Assembly (NCBI GenBank): GCA_963377175.1
Contig: CAUJNA010001469.1
Coordinates: 407,501 to 471,500 of the forward strand
Length of the DNA: 64,000 bases
DNA from: Effrenium voratum
Lineage: Eukaryota > Sar > Dinophyceae > Suessiales > Symbiodiniaceae
Reading direction: 5' to 3'
How positions within the stretch are numbered: position 1 is the first letter of the stretch; each line of letters begins with the position of its first letter. Shown one piece after another: positions 11,825 to 21,890 of the stretch. A program made the position numbers and the translations under genes. The notes below the pieces were generated by a model. That model was not told the origin of the DNA, ran no database searches, and was given only the letters and a program-made list of their open reading frames with translations.

Positions 11825-11904
11825 GCGCCAAAGAGCCCAGTGCTGAACCTCACCAACACCCTCACCATGCACGTGAAAGGGGAGGAGAGGCTGACCGGCA
11901 TGCA
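11825..11904 (+). CDS. Gene A exon 9 (3' end uncertain)
   Basis: From GAG|G the reading is APKSPVLNLTNTLTMH, then VKGEERLTGMQ. Codon bias persists to the GTACCC at 11905, but that gives phase 2, which does not fit exon 10. A GTGAAA donor at 11873 gives phase 0 and fits. Either the exon ends at 11872, or a small exon was missed in the next 580 bases. It contains the sequon NLT. Confidence 0.55.
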
Positions 11905-12489
11905 GTACCCGCCCACTAACAGTGGATGATGAAAATGTTATTTGACTGCTACTAAAACGGTCTTCAAAATTGTGGTGACTGCTTGTGTTTGGGGACATGG
12001 TCCAACGTAAAACACCAAACATGCGCCATGTACCTCCAAACAAATGTAAAAAAATACACAGGGGGTTGGATGAAATCTAGATTTGCTGTGATTTGGGGGA
12101 CCTGGGGAGGGTCGGAAGCAAACAGCCGGCTTTTGTTTGAGATTGAGGCTGCAAGTGGCACCTCAGACCGACGCATGCGATTTCGCGGCTTGCTCCCCTC
12201 GCATGGCCAAAGCCGACTTTCAATGAAGAAAACCCTGTTGCACCCAAATCGCACCCGTCAAAATGTACCATTCGCAGCCGTCCCAAAACCCGACTGTTTC
12301 CAACCCATACAAAGGGGAAGTCAAGCAGAGATGGGAGCCTGCCATGTCGCCAGAAAGGTCTGGACATGTTTCCTACGCTTTGGAGGGAACCCCGATAAAT
12401 AGAACGGGTTCTAGTTAGATCCGAGGTCAACATGAAACTGCGAGGTTTCGGGGGGTTGGGTCCCACCCATTTCGCGTTGTCGCATTCAG

Positions 12490-12623
12490 GACCACAAGTA
12501 CGATAACAAATACGCACAGCAGCTGGAGGCTGACTACCTTTCCCTCATCGACAACATCAACGATGCCAGCAAGAAGGGCAATGACCTGCGTGCCAGACTG
12601 TTCAAGATGGACTCCCAGCTTGG
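12490..12623 (+). CDS. Gene A exon 10
   Basis: The exon runs from CATTCAG|G to CTTGG|GTTAAG, 44 codons plus two bases. It reads DHKYDNKYAQQLEADYLSLI, DNINDASKKGNDLRARLFKM, DSQL and a split Gly. It is a charged, probably helical segment. Its phase 2 end agrees exactly with exon 11, which supports the junction. Confidence 0.7.
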
Positions 12624-12776
12624 GTTAAGCAAATACCCCAGATGTTTCTTGTTCTAACCAACGGGAAACCAACTTTGTATAAAGTTTGACTGTTCAAGAT
12701 GGATTCGCAGTTTGTCTGTGGTCTGTACGTGAGCAATGAATTGGACTCCCAGCAACTACGGGGCTCTAGCCCATAA

Positions 12777-12911
12777 ACTTCCATTTGCTTAAGGCTTGCC
12801 TTTCTTTCCCTGTTTGTGTTATATAAAGGGAATCTATCACTACAGGATGTGTGTGTGTGTTTTTGTTGTGTGTGTGTGTTTTGTTTAATGGGGACTTCAG
12901 CAAATGGAGGT
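12777..12911. repeat. Family B inverted-repeat element
   Basis: The ends are inverted copies of CTTCCATTTGCTTAAG. The interior has the family signature GGGAATCTATCACTACAGG and a GT-rich insertion. It lies in the last intron of gene A. A second complete copy is at 56164-56273. Confidence 0.6.
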
Positions 12912-13311
12912 TAACACAGAAAGGCAATTTGTAAACGGAAACCAACATATTGTCCATTTTGATTCTGTCTAGGCCGCTTCATAAAACTGCTGCTACCCAA
13001 GAGACCACGGGGGTCAGGCCAAAAGAGCTCGGGCAGAATAAATGAAGCCGGATGCCTGCTTGTTACCTTGCACCGGCCCCACCCCAAATTTTGTACGGAA
13101 GGACGAGTTGCAGTTGGGGGAAGGGATTGTTGGTCTTCCTTGGTGGGTTTCCGTGCGCCCTTTGGCTGCTTGTTGGCATTCCCGTTTTCCCTTAGCAATT
13201 CAGGGTGTTCATCATTTTGTGTTTCATTTGTTCCTTTCTCGCCCACTCAAAGAGTCTTTACCAGAGAAACAGGGTTGCTCCGAATGATTTCCTTTTGTTC
13301 CTCTCTACCAG

Positions 13312-13411
13312 GGTTGCCATGTTTCTAGCAACTCGGCACCAGGACTGGTACGCAAACAAGTTCATCGTCCAGCCGAGCGGCGTTTGGAATAAGATCGATG
13401 CACAGTCCTGA
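13312..13411 (+). CDS. Gene A exon 11 (terminal)
   Basis: After TACCAG|G, one base completes a glycine. The frame then reads VAMFLATRHQDWYANKFIVQ and PSGVWNKIDAQS before the TGA at 13409-13411. The aromatic C terminus (QDWYANKF, GVWNKI) suggests a folded end rather than a tail. No KDEL-type retention signal or GPI-like hydrophobic tail is present. I see no clear polyadenylation signal. Confidence 0.65.
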
Positions 13412-14102
13412 GCTGGGCGAACCGTGAGCTCGGGATTTTGGTTTTAACCGCTAGATAGCAATCGCCTTGGATTGCGATTTCCTCCTGGCTTGTTAGCAAG
13501 AAATTTGCCGACCGGCGACTGCACTGATGCCTCTAGATGTTGCAAGCGTTTGCAAAAAGCCGCGCCCAGCAAGACGTGAGGGAGGCAATTGAGTATGGGG
13601 GGGTTGCCTCTTCTAGGAGCGCCGCTGATGCATTTGTTTCGAGACGCAGACGGGAAGACGCTATTGATGAAGAGGCACTCAATCACTGTTTAGATCAGTT
13701 GGATAGTTAGCTAGCCTGCTAGCTAGCCAGTTCATGAATAAGTGAGCAAGCGAATGACTCAAAGGGTTGGGCATTGATCCAACAACCCAGTATCTAGCCA
13801 GTCAGTAGACGGTTTCATCGTTAGCTTCCTAGCTGTCAAGATAGCGGTTGAGTTGGCTTTTAAGCTAGCTCTTGACATCGCTCAGCTGATGAGTGGCTTG
13901 TGTGTGTTTGTGCGCTGCGCGTTCGTGTGCCTGTGTGTGTGTGTGTGTTTGTCTGTGCCTGTGTCTGTGTCTGTGTCTGTGTCTGTGTGGGTGTGCGCGT
14001 GCGTGTGCCTGGGCGTGCGCGTGCGCGTGCGCGTGCGCGTGCGCATGCGCGTGCGCGTGCGCGTGCGCGTGCGCGTGCGCGTGCGCGTGCGGGTGCGGGT
14101 GT

Positions 14103-14174
<72 letters not shown>

Positions 14175-15189
14175 CTTTCTGTGTTTCTGTGTTTGTGTGT
14201 TTGTGTGTTTGTGCGTTTGTGCGTTTGTGTGTTTGTGTGTTTGTGCGTTTGTGTGTTTGTGTGTTTGTGCGTTTGTGTGTTTGTGCGTTTGTGTGTTTGT
14301 GCGTTTGTGTGTTTGTGTGTGTGTGTGTGCGAGTGGTGGGGTGGTATGAGAGCGCGCATGTGTGAGGTGTATGTTTGCGTTTGCGTGTGTTGTGTGTTTA
14401 CGTTTTTTTGTGTGTGTGTGTATGTGTGTTTGTGTGTTTGTGTGTTTGTGTTTTTTGTATGCGTGTGTGTTGTGTCTCTGTTTGTTTGTATGGGTGTCAG
14501 CGTGTGTGTGTGTGTGTCTTTGTGTGTTCGTTTGGGTGGTTGTGTGTGCGCGCAAAGCCAAAGAAGTCTTCTATCCCTTTGAAACCACCCAACACAACTT
14601 TTTTGAAGGGAACACAAATGGAGCCTAAAGGGAAGCCAACCCGAAGCAGGCCCTTTTCCTTTGAAGCTGGAGCAAATCTGAGGGTGTGTTTTTTGAGGGT
14701 TGCCTGTGTTTGTGGCTTTAAAGGGAAACCACACAGGGATAAACAACACACCATATGCTCTGTGTACGCCTGTGGGCCAAGAGACAGCCAACCAAAGAAG
14801 CCGGAGAGACACACAAAAAAGGTATACAGCCATCATCCCATGAGGTTTTCTATCACGCAAAGGGAAAACCACAATCACTGTCTAGCCACCAAGCAAGTCA
14901 AGGGGTTTGAGCCAAAGGTTGCGTGTTTGTTTGGGCGGGACTCACTCTGGGCTCTTTTTTTGTCAAGCACAAGTGAAAAAACTCCAAGTGATTCCATTTC
15001 TTTGTATAGGTAACAACATTAGGTTTGCCACCCTTTGGAAAAATGGCACCTACCTTTGGTGAAACGAGCGGTATAGTATAATAGGTAACCAAAAACTTGC
15101 CGCATTTGCCACCCGTTCAATCAACTTAGAGGAAAAACTGGCGGGTCTCCTCTCTTTTGTGGGTGAAACGAGCGCCGGATGCTCCGCAG
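13412..15189. other. Stretch between gene A and the first gene B exon seen
   Basis: There is no coding signal. Most of it is the GT/GC tract at 13893-14560. The rest includes family D-like fragments near 14,580-14,740 and 14,860. A gene B promoter could lie here if gene B starts nearby, but I cannot point to one. Confidence 0.4.
13893..14560. repeat. GT/GC alternating purine-pyrimidine tract
   Basis: About 670 bases consist of (GT)n, a (GCGCGT)-type core at roughly 14010-14095, and TTTGTG-type units. The long open frames across it are artefacts of the repeat. Alternating purine-pyrimidine DNA of this kind can form Z-DNA. Confidence 0.9.
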
Positions 15190-15323
15190 GAGTTCTGGGT
15201 GCAGTTCCAGATGCGGCACGAGCAGCTGCACGCAAAGCTGGGCGACGCGGAGCGGGCCTTGGGCGCCGAGCAGAACGCGCGGGTGGAGGAGCAGCACCGC
15301 GCCTCGGTCTCGATGGAAGAAAT
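15190..15323 (+). CDS. Gene B coiled-coil exon
   Basis: CCGCAG|G opens EFWVQFQMRHEQLHAKLGDA then ERALGAEQNARVEEQHRASV and SMEE, a clear amphipathic helix. Coding bias fades a few bases before a family A element, whose duplicated target GTGG starts at 15324. The donor may be the GT of that GTGG, or GTCTCG about 15 bases earlier. I see no start codon; an upstream exon is expected. Confidence 0.65.
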
Positions 15324-15327
15324 GTGG

Positions 15328-15444
15328 CTAGGTCCCCCAGTAGTGCCTTTTTGCCCTTTTTTGGAGGAGGGTTCCCCTATTAAAATAGACTACAGAACAA
15401 AAAAAAGGGCACCGTTATTCTAACCTCTCTACTGGAGGACCTAG
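15328..15444. repeat. Family A introner-like element, copy 2
   Basis: A 117-bp element with terminal inverted repeats CTAGGTCCCCCAGTAG / CTACTGGAGGACCTAG, flanked by GTGG on both sides (15324-15327, 15445-15448). It starts at the very end of a coding exon. Removing GTGG plus the element from GT to AG would restore the uninterrupted sequence exactly. Confidence 0.8.
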
Positions 15445-15483
15445 GTGGGAAACGTCGCGGAGCTAAGTGGAACCCGGTTCTTT

Positions 15484-15640
15484 TTATAGGAACAAGTCGT
15501 CCCAAAAAGGTGGTGTCACCCATAACAAATTGATCCGGATTTCCAAAAGCACCCCAGAAGGTTTCCCGTCCAAAATGTGGTGTGACCATGTGTCACCCAC
15601 AAAAACAGTGATCCGGAAATCCCAAGAGCGCCCTAGATAG
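15484..15640. repeat. Two-copy tandem repeat of about 75 bp
   Basis: Two adjacent diverged copies share GTGTCACCCA-type, TGATCCGGA and AAAAGGTGGTGT-type words. It lies in an intron of gene B. Confidence 0.55.
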
Positions 15641-15659
15641 ATCCTCGGTGAGCCCTCAG

Positions 15660-15738
15660 GCTTCGAGACGGTGCTGTCGCGCCTGGGCTCTGCACTGGAG
15701 AAGGCACAAGCCTTGTGGCTCAAGGCCCGGCCGGAAAG
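15660..15738 (+). CDS. Gene B coiled-coil exon
   Basis: After CCTCAG|G the frame reads FETVLSRLGSALEKAQALWL then KARPE. The 3' end is either AAG|GCCCGG at 15724 (phase 0) or AAAG|GCGAAA at 15738; both would be GC donors, and no GT fits. Confidence 0.55.
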
Positions 15739-15805
15739 GCGAAATGGGAACTACCCGGTTTGGTCCATGCAGTTGACTGTTTTTAGGGTGGTTGAAACAC
15801 AGTCG

Positions 15806-15838
15806 TCTCTCTCTCTCTCTCTCTCCCTCTCCCCCTCC

Positions 15839-15882
<44 letters not shown>

Positions 15883-15950
15883 TTCTCTCTGTCTCTCTCT
15901 CAATCTCTCCCTCTTTTGTATGCATGTGTATATATATATATATATATATC
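15806..15950. repeat. CT microsatellite followed by TA repeat
   Basis: A (CT)n tract with C-rich interruptions runs directly into a short (TA)n run. It lies in an intron. Confidence 0.9.
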
Positions 15951-16848
15951 TGGGGTATGTTTTTATATATGTATAGATCACAAGGAAACAACCTAGTGGA
16001 AACCCTGGATCTAAATAGAACCTTTTGTGGAGTCTCGGTTTCCCCTTAAGTGGGGGTTTAGACCACTTTTGTGGGTGACACCTTTTATTAATAGGATTCA
16101 ACTTAGATCCGGGGTCAGGAAGAGAAGCTGCTTGACGTTCATGGGTTCCGACCAATAATATGGCGTTTTTTTTTGTTTTCCTACGCCTTTGACCGAAACA
16201 AGGTATGGTTTATGAAGGCTTCGGCTGAAAGGCCTGGACGTTGCTTGACACGGTGGGGTCGGCTTCAGGAACCATTGGGAAGGAAGGCCTGCCTGCGCAG
16301 GCTTTTTGCAGGTGGTTTTCGGGTCAGATGCTGCCCAGCAAATGAAACACCGACCTACACAACGGGGCCCCACACAAAGAGATGTCTCTAATGGATGTTT
16401 TTTGTTGGGTTCCATGTCAATCTGAAGCAGCGTGGGGAAATTAATGACTGGGCTTCGTTAGCCCACAAAAAGGTCATACGTGAAAGAATTCAAAGCGCTG
16501 CCAAATGGTGAGATGCTGGAAGCTCCCAAGAAGCTAGCCAAGGAACCAATGTAAGTCAGTGAGTGGAGGGGTTCAATCATGAAGGTGTTTGTCCTAAGGC
16601 CAATCTCTTTTGCATGTCTTCCTTGCAAAACCATCACAGTGTTGGTTGGGTGGTTGGCCCAAACCCATTTTTTCTTCTTGGAGCCTGAGTGCTTCTTCTG
16701 TTTCCAGTAACCCTCTATTTTACTCCCCCACCCCCTTCCCCCCAAAAATAATAATAACAACTCCACCCACGTTCAGGGCCCCAGCCCCGTTTTGAGGCTG
16801 CATGTTGAGAATCCACTCGGTTTCTCGACTCGATCTCTCCATGGGCAG

Positions 16849-16944
16849 GACAGCGCCAAGTTGTCGGAGCAGATCCATGAGGCGCCGTCCTCGGTGCTCG
16901 TGTCGGATTCGAAGAAATGCCAGGCGTCGCTTCAGCCGAAAGAA
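16849..16944 (+). CDS. Gene B exon
   Basis: GGGCAG|G to GAA|GTGCAC, 32 codons, phase 0 to 0. It reads DSAKLSEQIHEAPSSVLVSD then SKKCQASLQPKE. It is less heptad-like than its neighbours and has one cysteine, but codon bias is strong. Confidence 0.55.
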
Positions 16945-16993
16945 GTGCACCAAGATCAGGGGTTTTTCTGAGCCCCCCTCCAAACGTTGGCAC

Positions 16994-17060
16994 CATCCAC
17001 ATCCAACCCATCCACCCATCCACCCAGCCATCCATCCATCATCCAACCCCCATCCATCCA
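16994..17060. repeat. ATCC-type tetranucleotide repeat
   Basis: A run of CCATCCACCCATCC-type units in the 165-base intron between two gene B exons. Confidence 0.8.
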
Positions 17061-17109
17061 CTGCGGCCTTTTTATTCCGGAGCTCGCGAAGCCGTCGCCT
17101 TTGGCCCAG

Positions 17110-17235
17110 GCGAAGCGGGACTTCAGCATCGAGATGGACGGGGAGACCCGCGGCGTGGCCCGCCGGCTGGCGGACGGCCTGGAGGTGGCGCAGCGGCAGA
17201 TGGACGAGTTGGAGCGGAAGCTCCAAGGCTCCAAG
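17110..17235 (+). CDS. Gene B coiled-coil exon
   Basis: GCCCAG|G opens AKRDFSIEMDGETRGVARRL then ADGLEVAQRQMDELERKLQG and SK. This is a strong heptad pattern with Leu/Val/Met at a/d positions. It probably ends at AAG|GCAGGA in phase 0. Confidence 0.65.
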
Positions 17236-17455
17236 GCAGGAAGTCGGCCAAGTCACTTAACTGCTGTTGAGTTGGATCTTTAGACTTTAACTTCTTGATT
17301 GGTTGAAATCAAGTTGGGTTTTCCACTAAACCCCAAGAAGTTAAACCTTTTCAGGCGGGGCCAACAGCGCCCAAGGTCAGCCATGGGTTCACTCGCAAAA
17401 GTCATGGGGCTTCAAGTCGCTGGGGTTTAGACCAGTCATTCGCCATATCGCTGTT

Positions 17456-17556
17456 GTCCAAGCCGTTTTGGATCGGATCCCAGTTTGGGGGTTTTCGGTG
17501 CACCCATTTTGGAACCTATTTTAGTGGGGATTGAATCGGATGTTCACTGGGGGTGT
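17456..17556. repeat. Family G element, copy 3
   Basis: It shares CCATTTTGGAACCTATTTTA and GTTCACTGGGGG with the copies near 209 and 8402. It lies in an intron of gene B. Confidence 0.6.
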
Positions 17557-18029
17557 ACGGGCCACGTCAGCCATGGGTTCACTCGAAAACTCATGGGCTT
17601 GTAGTCGCTTGGGGTTTGGGCCATTCATTCTTTGGTTGCTGGGGTTTGGACCAGTCATTTTTTGGGGCAGAGAGTTTGGTTACTGTTTTTGACAAGCACC
17701 AACCTATTGGGTGTGGCTGGTCTCAAAATAGGCAGTCAGACTCCCAAAATGGCAAGGGTGTCCTTTGGTTTCCCGTTACCATCCCAAAAAGGGTCCCCTT
17801 TTTGGTTGATTTTCAAGGTACCCTTTTTGGTTGTTCAAACAGGACCGCCTTTTTGGGTCCCCTAAAGACACATCCACATGTGAGTCACAAAACCCCAAGG
17901 AAGTGAAGGTGTCGGTGAGGGACAGTCCCCACAAATGGATTCGGCTATCCGCCCTTTGGATTCTAGACATGGCTTTGGATGGACGATTCCAATACTATGG
18001 TGGTGTTGATTATGACTAGCATGGCGGGG

Positions 18030-18170
18030 GGGGCTGGCTTGCTTGCTAGCTTTCTTGCTTGTTTGCTTGTTTGCTTTCTTGCTGTTCTGTCGTTTGCTTG
18101 TTTGCCTTGTCAATCTGTTTGATTGGTTTGTTTGCTTTGTTTTTGTTGTCTCTCTTGTTGTCTTGGTAGG
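18030..18170. repeat. TTGCTTG-type degenerate repeat
   Basis: Degenerate runs of GCTTGCTTGTTTG units in an intron. Confidence 0.75.
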
Positions 18171-18969
18171 TATGGGTGCCGGGGTCATGAACCCGACCAT
18201 GGATGACTGAACCCTACAGATTCATAGAGGGGTGTGGGGGTGTTGACCCCGAAAGTCATCCGGAGTTCCTGTAAATTGGCAATCCAGGGGGTTATCAATC
18301 CTCTCCGGCGCTCCAGAACCACCAGTTTCCGTGGCGGTTCCCAGCCATTGATTGTGACCGGGTTTAGAGTTGGATTGGCACCAAAAATTACCCTCAAAGG
18401 GCTCCCCTCGAGTTTTGATCCTTCGTGTTGGAAATCCCCACCCATTTGATCGCTCACAAGGGGCAATGTTCAAGCATGGCCATATGAATCGAGAACAAAC
18501 GGGCAGCTCACTAGGACCAAGGGAAAAGCCGGGGCCTCATTTGGTCCGACCCCCCCCCCCCATGTGAGTGTGTCTCAAAACAAAAGAACCCCAAGTTGGG
18601 TTGTTTCCAGACCTCAAAAGTGGTGCCCTTAGCAAAAGATCGGCTTCCCCGTGGCCTGGTGGTGAAACAGGGGTGGTTTTCCATCTATCCAGGTCGACCG
18701 TGTAGACCTCAGAGGCTATGGGGAGCTGTCAACTGTGTGTACTTTGGGGTTCTGGATCTGCCAGTTGCTAAATTGACTGTACTTGATTGGCCCTTTTTGG
18801 TTTCAAAGGGAATCCACCAGCACTGTCAGGTAGCCGATAGTTGGTGGTTTGGATTGGTGGTTTGAACTACTGCGTCAAGTAGAGTGTTCCCTCCGTCCAG
18901 AAACCGCCAAAAGGGGACTCGGGCCGATTGACGAGGCACATGCGCCGAACGCAAAACAAAAATCCGCAG

Positions 18970-19067
18970 GCCGAGGTCGGCTCCTTGTGCGAGCGCCTGG
19001 AGAACACCGCGCGCGCCCAGAACTCCGAGCTCCGGGACGCGGAGGGGCGCATGATGCGCCAGGCGCG
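18970..19067 (+). CDS. Gene B coiled-coil exon
   Basis: CCGCAG|G opens AEVGSLCERLENTARAQNSE then LRDAEGRMMRQA. Codons are strongly GC-ending. The donor is CAG|GCGCGG at 19062 (phase 0) or GCG|GCAAGC at 19067, the latter close to a GC-donor consensus. Confidence 0.65.
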
Positions 19068-19834
19068 GCAAGCTGGATGGCTGCAAACCCAGCGGTTGGG
19101 GGAGGCGGGATGTCTGGACGGGGTGATTTTTTTCCGAAATGAAATGGTGCCGTTTTCTTTGGTTAGAACAAGAGAAGGGAACTTTCGGCCTATTTTCTGT
19201 GAGGGGCCAAGGGAATCTCTTCAGAGTGAAAAAGTAGTTGTACAGGGGATGGGAATAGGTTTTCTCAAGATTATGCTCCGCATGACTCAGTTCTGGGAGA
19301 GTGAGGTTATAGGAAGTTCTCAGTCCCTTGTCACATTACGTCATACTATCCCCTTTCCAACTTGGTTTCAAGGGCAACCAGAAGGAACCCGCCGTATTTT
19401 TTGGAGCTTCTTGCCGCACTTGATTGACTGTTTGTTTGACAGTTGGGCGACCATGGCGACCCTGAGCATTGGTTTTACCTAGCGTTTTGACTGGATGAAA
19501 CTCCCTACTGCTGATTGATTTCTCTCCGAGGTATGCCAATTTGGTCCACCGAAACGGCCAACACAACCCCCTGTGGCCTCCCGCAATCCTCCCTGGTTCT
19601 TCCCTTTGAAGGTTTTGTGGTACGGTCTTGGGGTCTTTTCGCGTAGTATCTTGCCGCGTTAGAAAGTGAGTATGGCTATGAATGTCATGAGGAATCCCTC
19701 CCAAATGGTGGCAGTGGGCATAAATTGCCACCTTAAATGATGTCCAAATGATCCTCACAAAGCATCACACCCATATTTTTGACGAGCCATGCCCGTCCGA
19801 CGGGTTACCCATTCAACGGAGCACTGAACGCCAG

Positions 19835-19900
19835 GTGAACGATGTGCAGACCATCCAGAACGGTCGCATGCAGCAGGCAGCCTTCGACTTGAAGGCGAGG
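19835..19900 (+). CDS. Gene B coiled-coil exon
   Basis: CGCCAG|G to GCGAGG|GTTGGG (or AAG|GCGAGG, six bases earlier). Twenty-two codons read VNDVQTIQNGRMQQAAFDLK then AR. Hydrophobic positions are V, V, I, M and F/L. Confidence 0.55.
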
Positions 19901-20249
19901 GTTGGGTGCATGCTGAGCTGGGTCCAGCGTTTGCAGAAAAAAACCAAGCCCTGGTCCAATTCCTGTAGGAAGTTTGGAGGTTTCCTCCCCAAATTCACCA
20001 AACAAAAGAAACCCACCATTATTTGTATCATCGAAAACTCCGTTTGGGGAAAGGGACCCCCTGTATGTGTTGCTTCTTAGCCCCTGGGCATGGTTCCCTG
20101 GTTAACATTTCGTGTCGGGGATGCCGAAGAAAGGCCTAAGTTGTTTTTGCTTCAGAGAGTGTTGGAAGAATCTGTTTGAGTCTTTGAGGGTTTACGCTCT
20201 GGCACAGGACAACCATGAAACAATTAATTGCTCAATAGTTCTAAGATGA

Positions 20250-20306
20250 ACAAAAGAAAAGCAAGCAAGCAAGCAAGCAAGGAAGCAAGGAAGCAAGGAA
20301 GCAAGG

Positions 20307-20353
<47 letters not shown>

Positions 20354-20520
20354 GAAGCAAAGAAGCAAGGAAGCAAGGAAGCAAGGAAGCAAGGAAGCAA
20401 GGAAGCAAGGAAGCAAGGAAGCAGGCAAGCGAGCGAGCGGGCAAGCAAGAAAACAAACGAGCAAACAAACAAGCGAGCGAGTGAGCGAACGAACACACGA
20501 ACGAACAAACGACTGAACAA
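20250..20520. repeat. GCAAGCAAGGAA microsatellite
   Basis: About 270 bases of GCAA/GGAAGCAA units, passing into GAGCGAGC and AACGAACA variants. The long open frames on both strands here are repeat artefacts. Confidence 0.9.
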
Positions 20521-20620
20521 GAATACTAGACTGTTGCTTCACAAGCTATAGGGCCAAACGCGAAAGACAAGAAACGAGTTCCCTCACCCAACATGGTTTT
20601 CCACCAGCAACTTGCCATAG

Positions 20621-20695
20621 GCGGAGCTGGCCAAGCAGGACCAGGTGGTGTCGGCCCATTTGCGGGACCTGCGCCAGAGCCAGGACGAATGGCTG
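20621..20695 (+). CDS. Gene B coiled-coil exon
   Basis: CCATAG|G opens AELAKQDQVVSAHLRDLRQS then QDEWL. It probably ends near 20695 at G|GCATGG; no GT donor fits. A family E repeat begins 47 bases downstream. Confidence 0.6.
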
Positions 20696-20742
20696 GGCAT
20701 GGAGATTTGGCCCCGCCAGAAGGCTCTAAGATCCCTTCCAAG

Positions 20743-20833
20743 AACAGGGCTCCTTAAAAGATACATCCACCAAGATAAAGAGAAACCACCATTTACAAGG
20801 CAATGTTCAGGTGCATAATGTAAGGATCCCTGT
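20743..20833. repeat. Family E inverted-repeat element, shorter copy
   Basis: The ends are AACAGGGCTCCTTA and TAAGGATCCCTGT (inverted). The interior matches the copy at 39903-40020 but lacks about 30 internal bases. Confidence 0.7.
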
Positions 20834-21816
20834 CCCGTCCGAGAACCTAAGAACCTTGTCTATTCTATAACTTGATCTAAGTTGGCTCGACAAAGCTTTC
20901 CAACCGGGGGTGGGGGGCGCCTTTGGTTTTTGTTTCTTGAGGCATGATTTGTACTACGTCTTTGAAACCAGGGTTTTGCTGAGATTTGCCTAGGCGCAGG
21001 GACAAATTGAGAAGTGCACCAATAAGGTTGTGGAAGTTTACGCTCGACCGAAATGGGTTGGGCAAACATTTGTTACCCGGCTGCCACCCTAAAGGCTCAC
21101 GGATTTCAGATTTCACCATGATTTCCATCAACTCGCTCCCCAAGTTCATGGATTTCAGTCACTCTTTGGGTGACCATTTTTAGTGGCAAAGCAGATGTTT
21201 GGGTTATACCTTTGTTTGGCCAGTCCGGGCCCAGGTGCCGTGGCAAGGGGTCGAAAGGGTCTGCGGGCTTGGGCCAAGGGAGCGAGTGTTGCTCTAAGAA
21301 TTTCGGCATTGAAAGGGGCTGAACGCCTATGTTCATCGGGGGTGTTTAGTTTTTCCTTTTTCGTCGGGCGCGGACCACTTTGGAGAAAAAACACCCCCCC
21401 GAATAAGAGGACGGGTTTACAGCTGATTTCACTGGGGTTTCAGAGGCAATGAAAAGGGGCAACAGCTTCCATAGCGCAACATACTTTCCAGTGCTTCCAT
21501 GCCAGCCACTATGGTAACCTGACTAAGCCGCAGCCACCAGAAACACACAAAGATTCCCCCCAAATCCCCGCCATCCCTGATCACCTCTTTGCTTGTTTCC
21601 AAAGCAAAAGTGCTCTGGTTTCCTCTAATGGAACCTGACGTTCAGGAAATGGTCCCTTTGAAAGGAAAATGGTCTTCAGGACCCCCCAGTCTTCCATCTG
21701 AGTTGGTTCCCGAGTGGGAAGCATCTTTTGAGTGGTTCTCCCCATGAAAAAGGACCTTTTGATCAACCCCCTCGTGGTTTCCGTTTGACGTCCCCCAGAC
21801 GAGCCATTGGCTTCAG

Positions 21817-21890
21817 GAGGAGGCGGAGGCGCGCTTGTCCGGCGAGCTCCAGGGACTTGAGACCCGGACGCTGCAGAAGATCCAGGCGAG
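21817..21890 (+). CDS. Gene B coiled-coil exon
   Basis: CTTCAG|G opens EEAEARLSGELQGLETRTLQ then KIQA. The donor is GCGAG|GTCAAC (phase 2) or CAG|GCGAGG (phase 0, which fits the next exon). Confidence 0.6.

Larger units (their letters stand above)
1037..13411 (+). other. Gene A: 11-exon secreted protein gene, function unknown (whole span)
   Basis: The model joins exons 1037-1099, 3244-3354, 4566-4657, 5004-5114, 6650-6725, 8242-8403, 8760-8799, 10766-10860, 11825-11904, 12490-12623 and 13312-13411. Phases agree at nine of ten junctions; the exception is exon 9 to 10. All ten acceptors are AG|G and all donors are GT. The product is about 350 residues. It has an N-terminal hydrophobic signal peptide with no later membrane segment, and four N-x-T sequons (NYT, NAT, NGT, NLT), which fits passage through the ER. 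Residues 38-45 read CGLNAVQL, a motif I recall in many dinoflagellate predicted proteins. The C-terminal third is acidic and helical, ending in an aromatic segment. I cannot assign a family. The introns carry MITE-like repeats. Confidence 0.65.

Noticed and set aside
13853..14878. Open frames of 149-337 codons on both strands rich in Cys/Val or Thr/His
   Set aside because: They are translations of the GT/CA repeat tract, not genes.
20192..20551. Lys/Ala/Ser- or Leu/Cys-rich frames on both strands
   Set aside because: They are artefacts of the GCAA repeat.
21000..21056. Possible exon after CGCAG (GQIEKCTNKVVEVYA)
   Set aside because: Codon usage is not GC-biased and no donor stands out.
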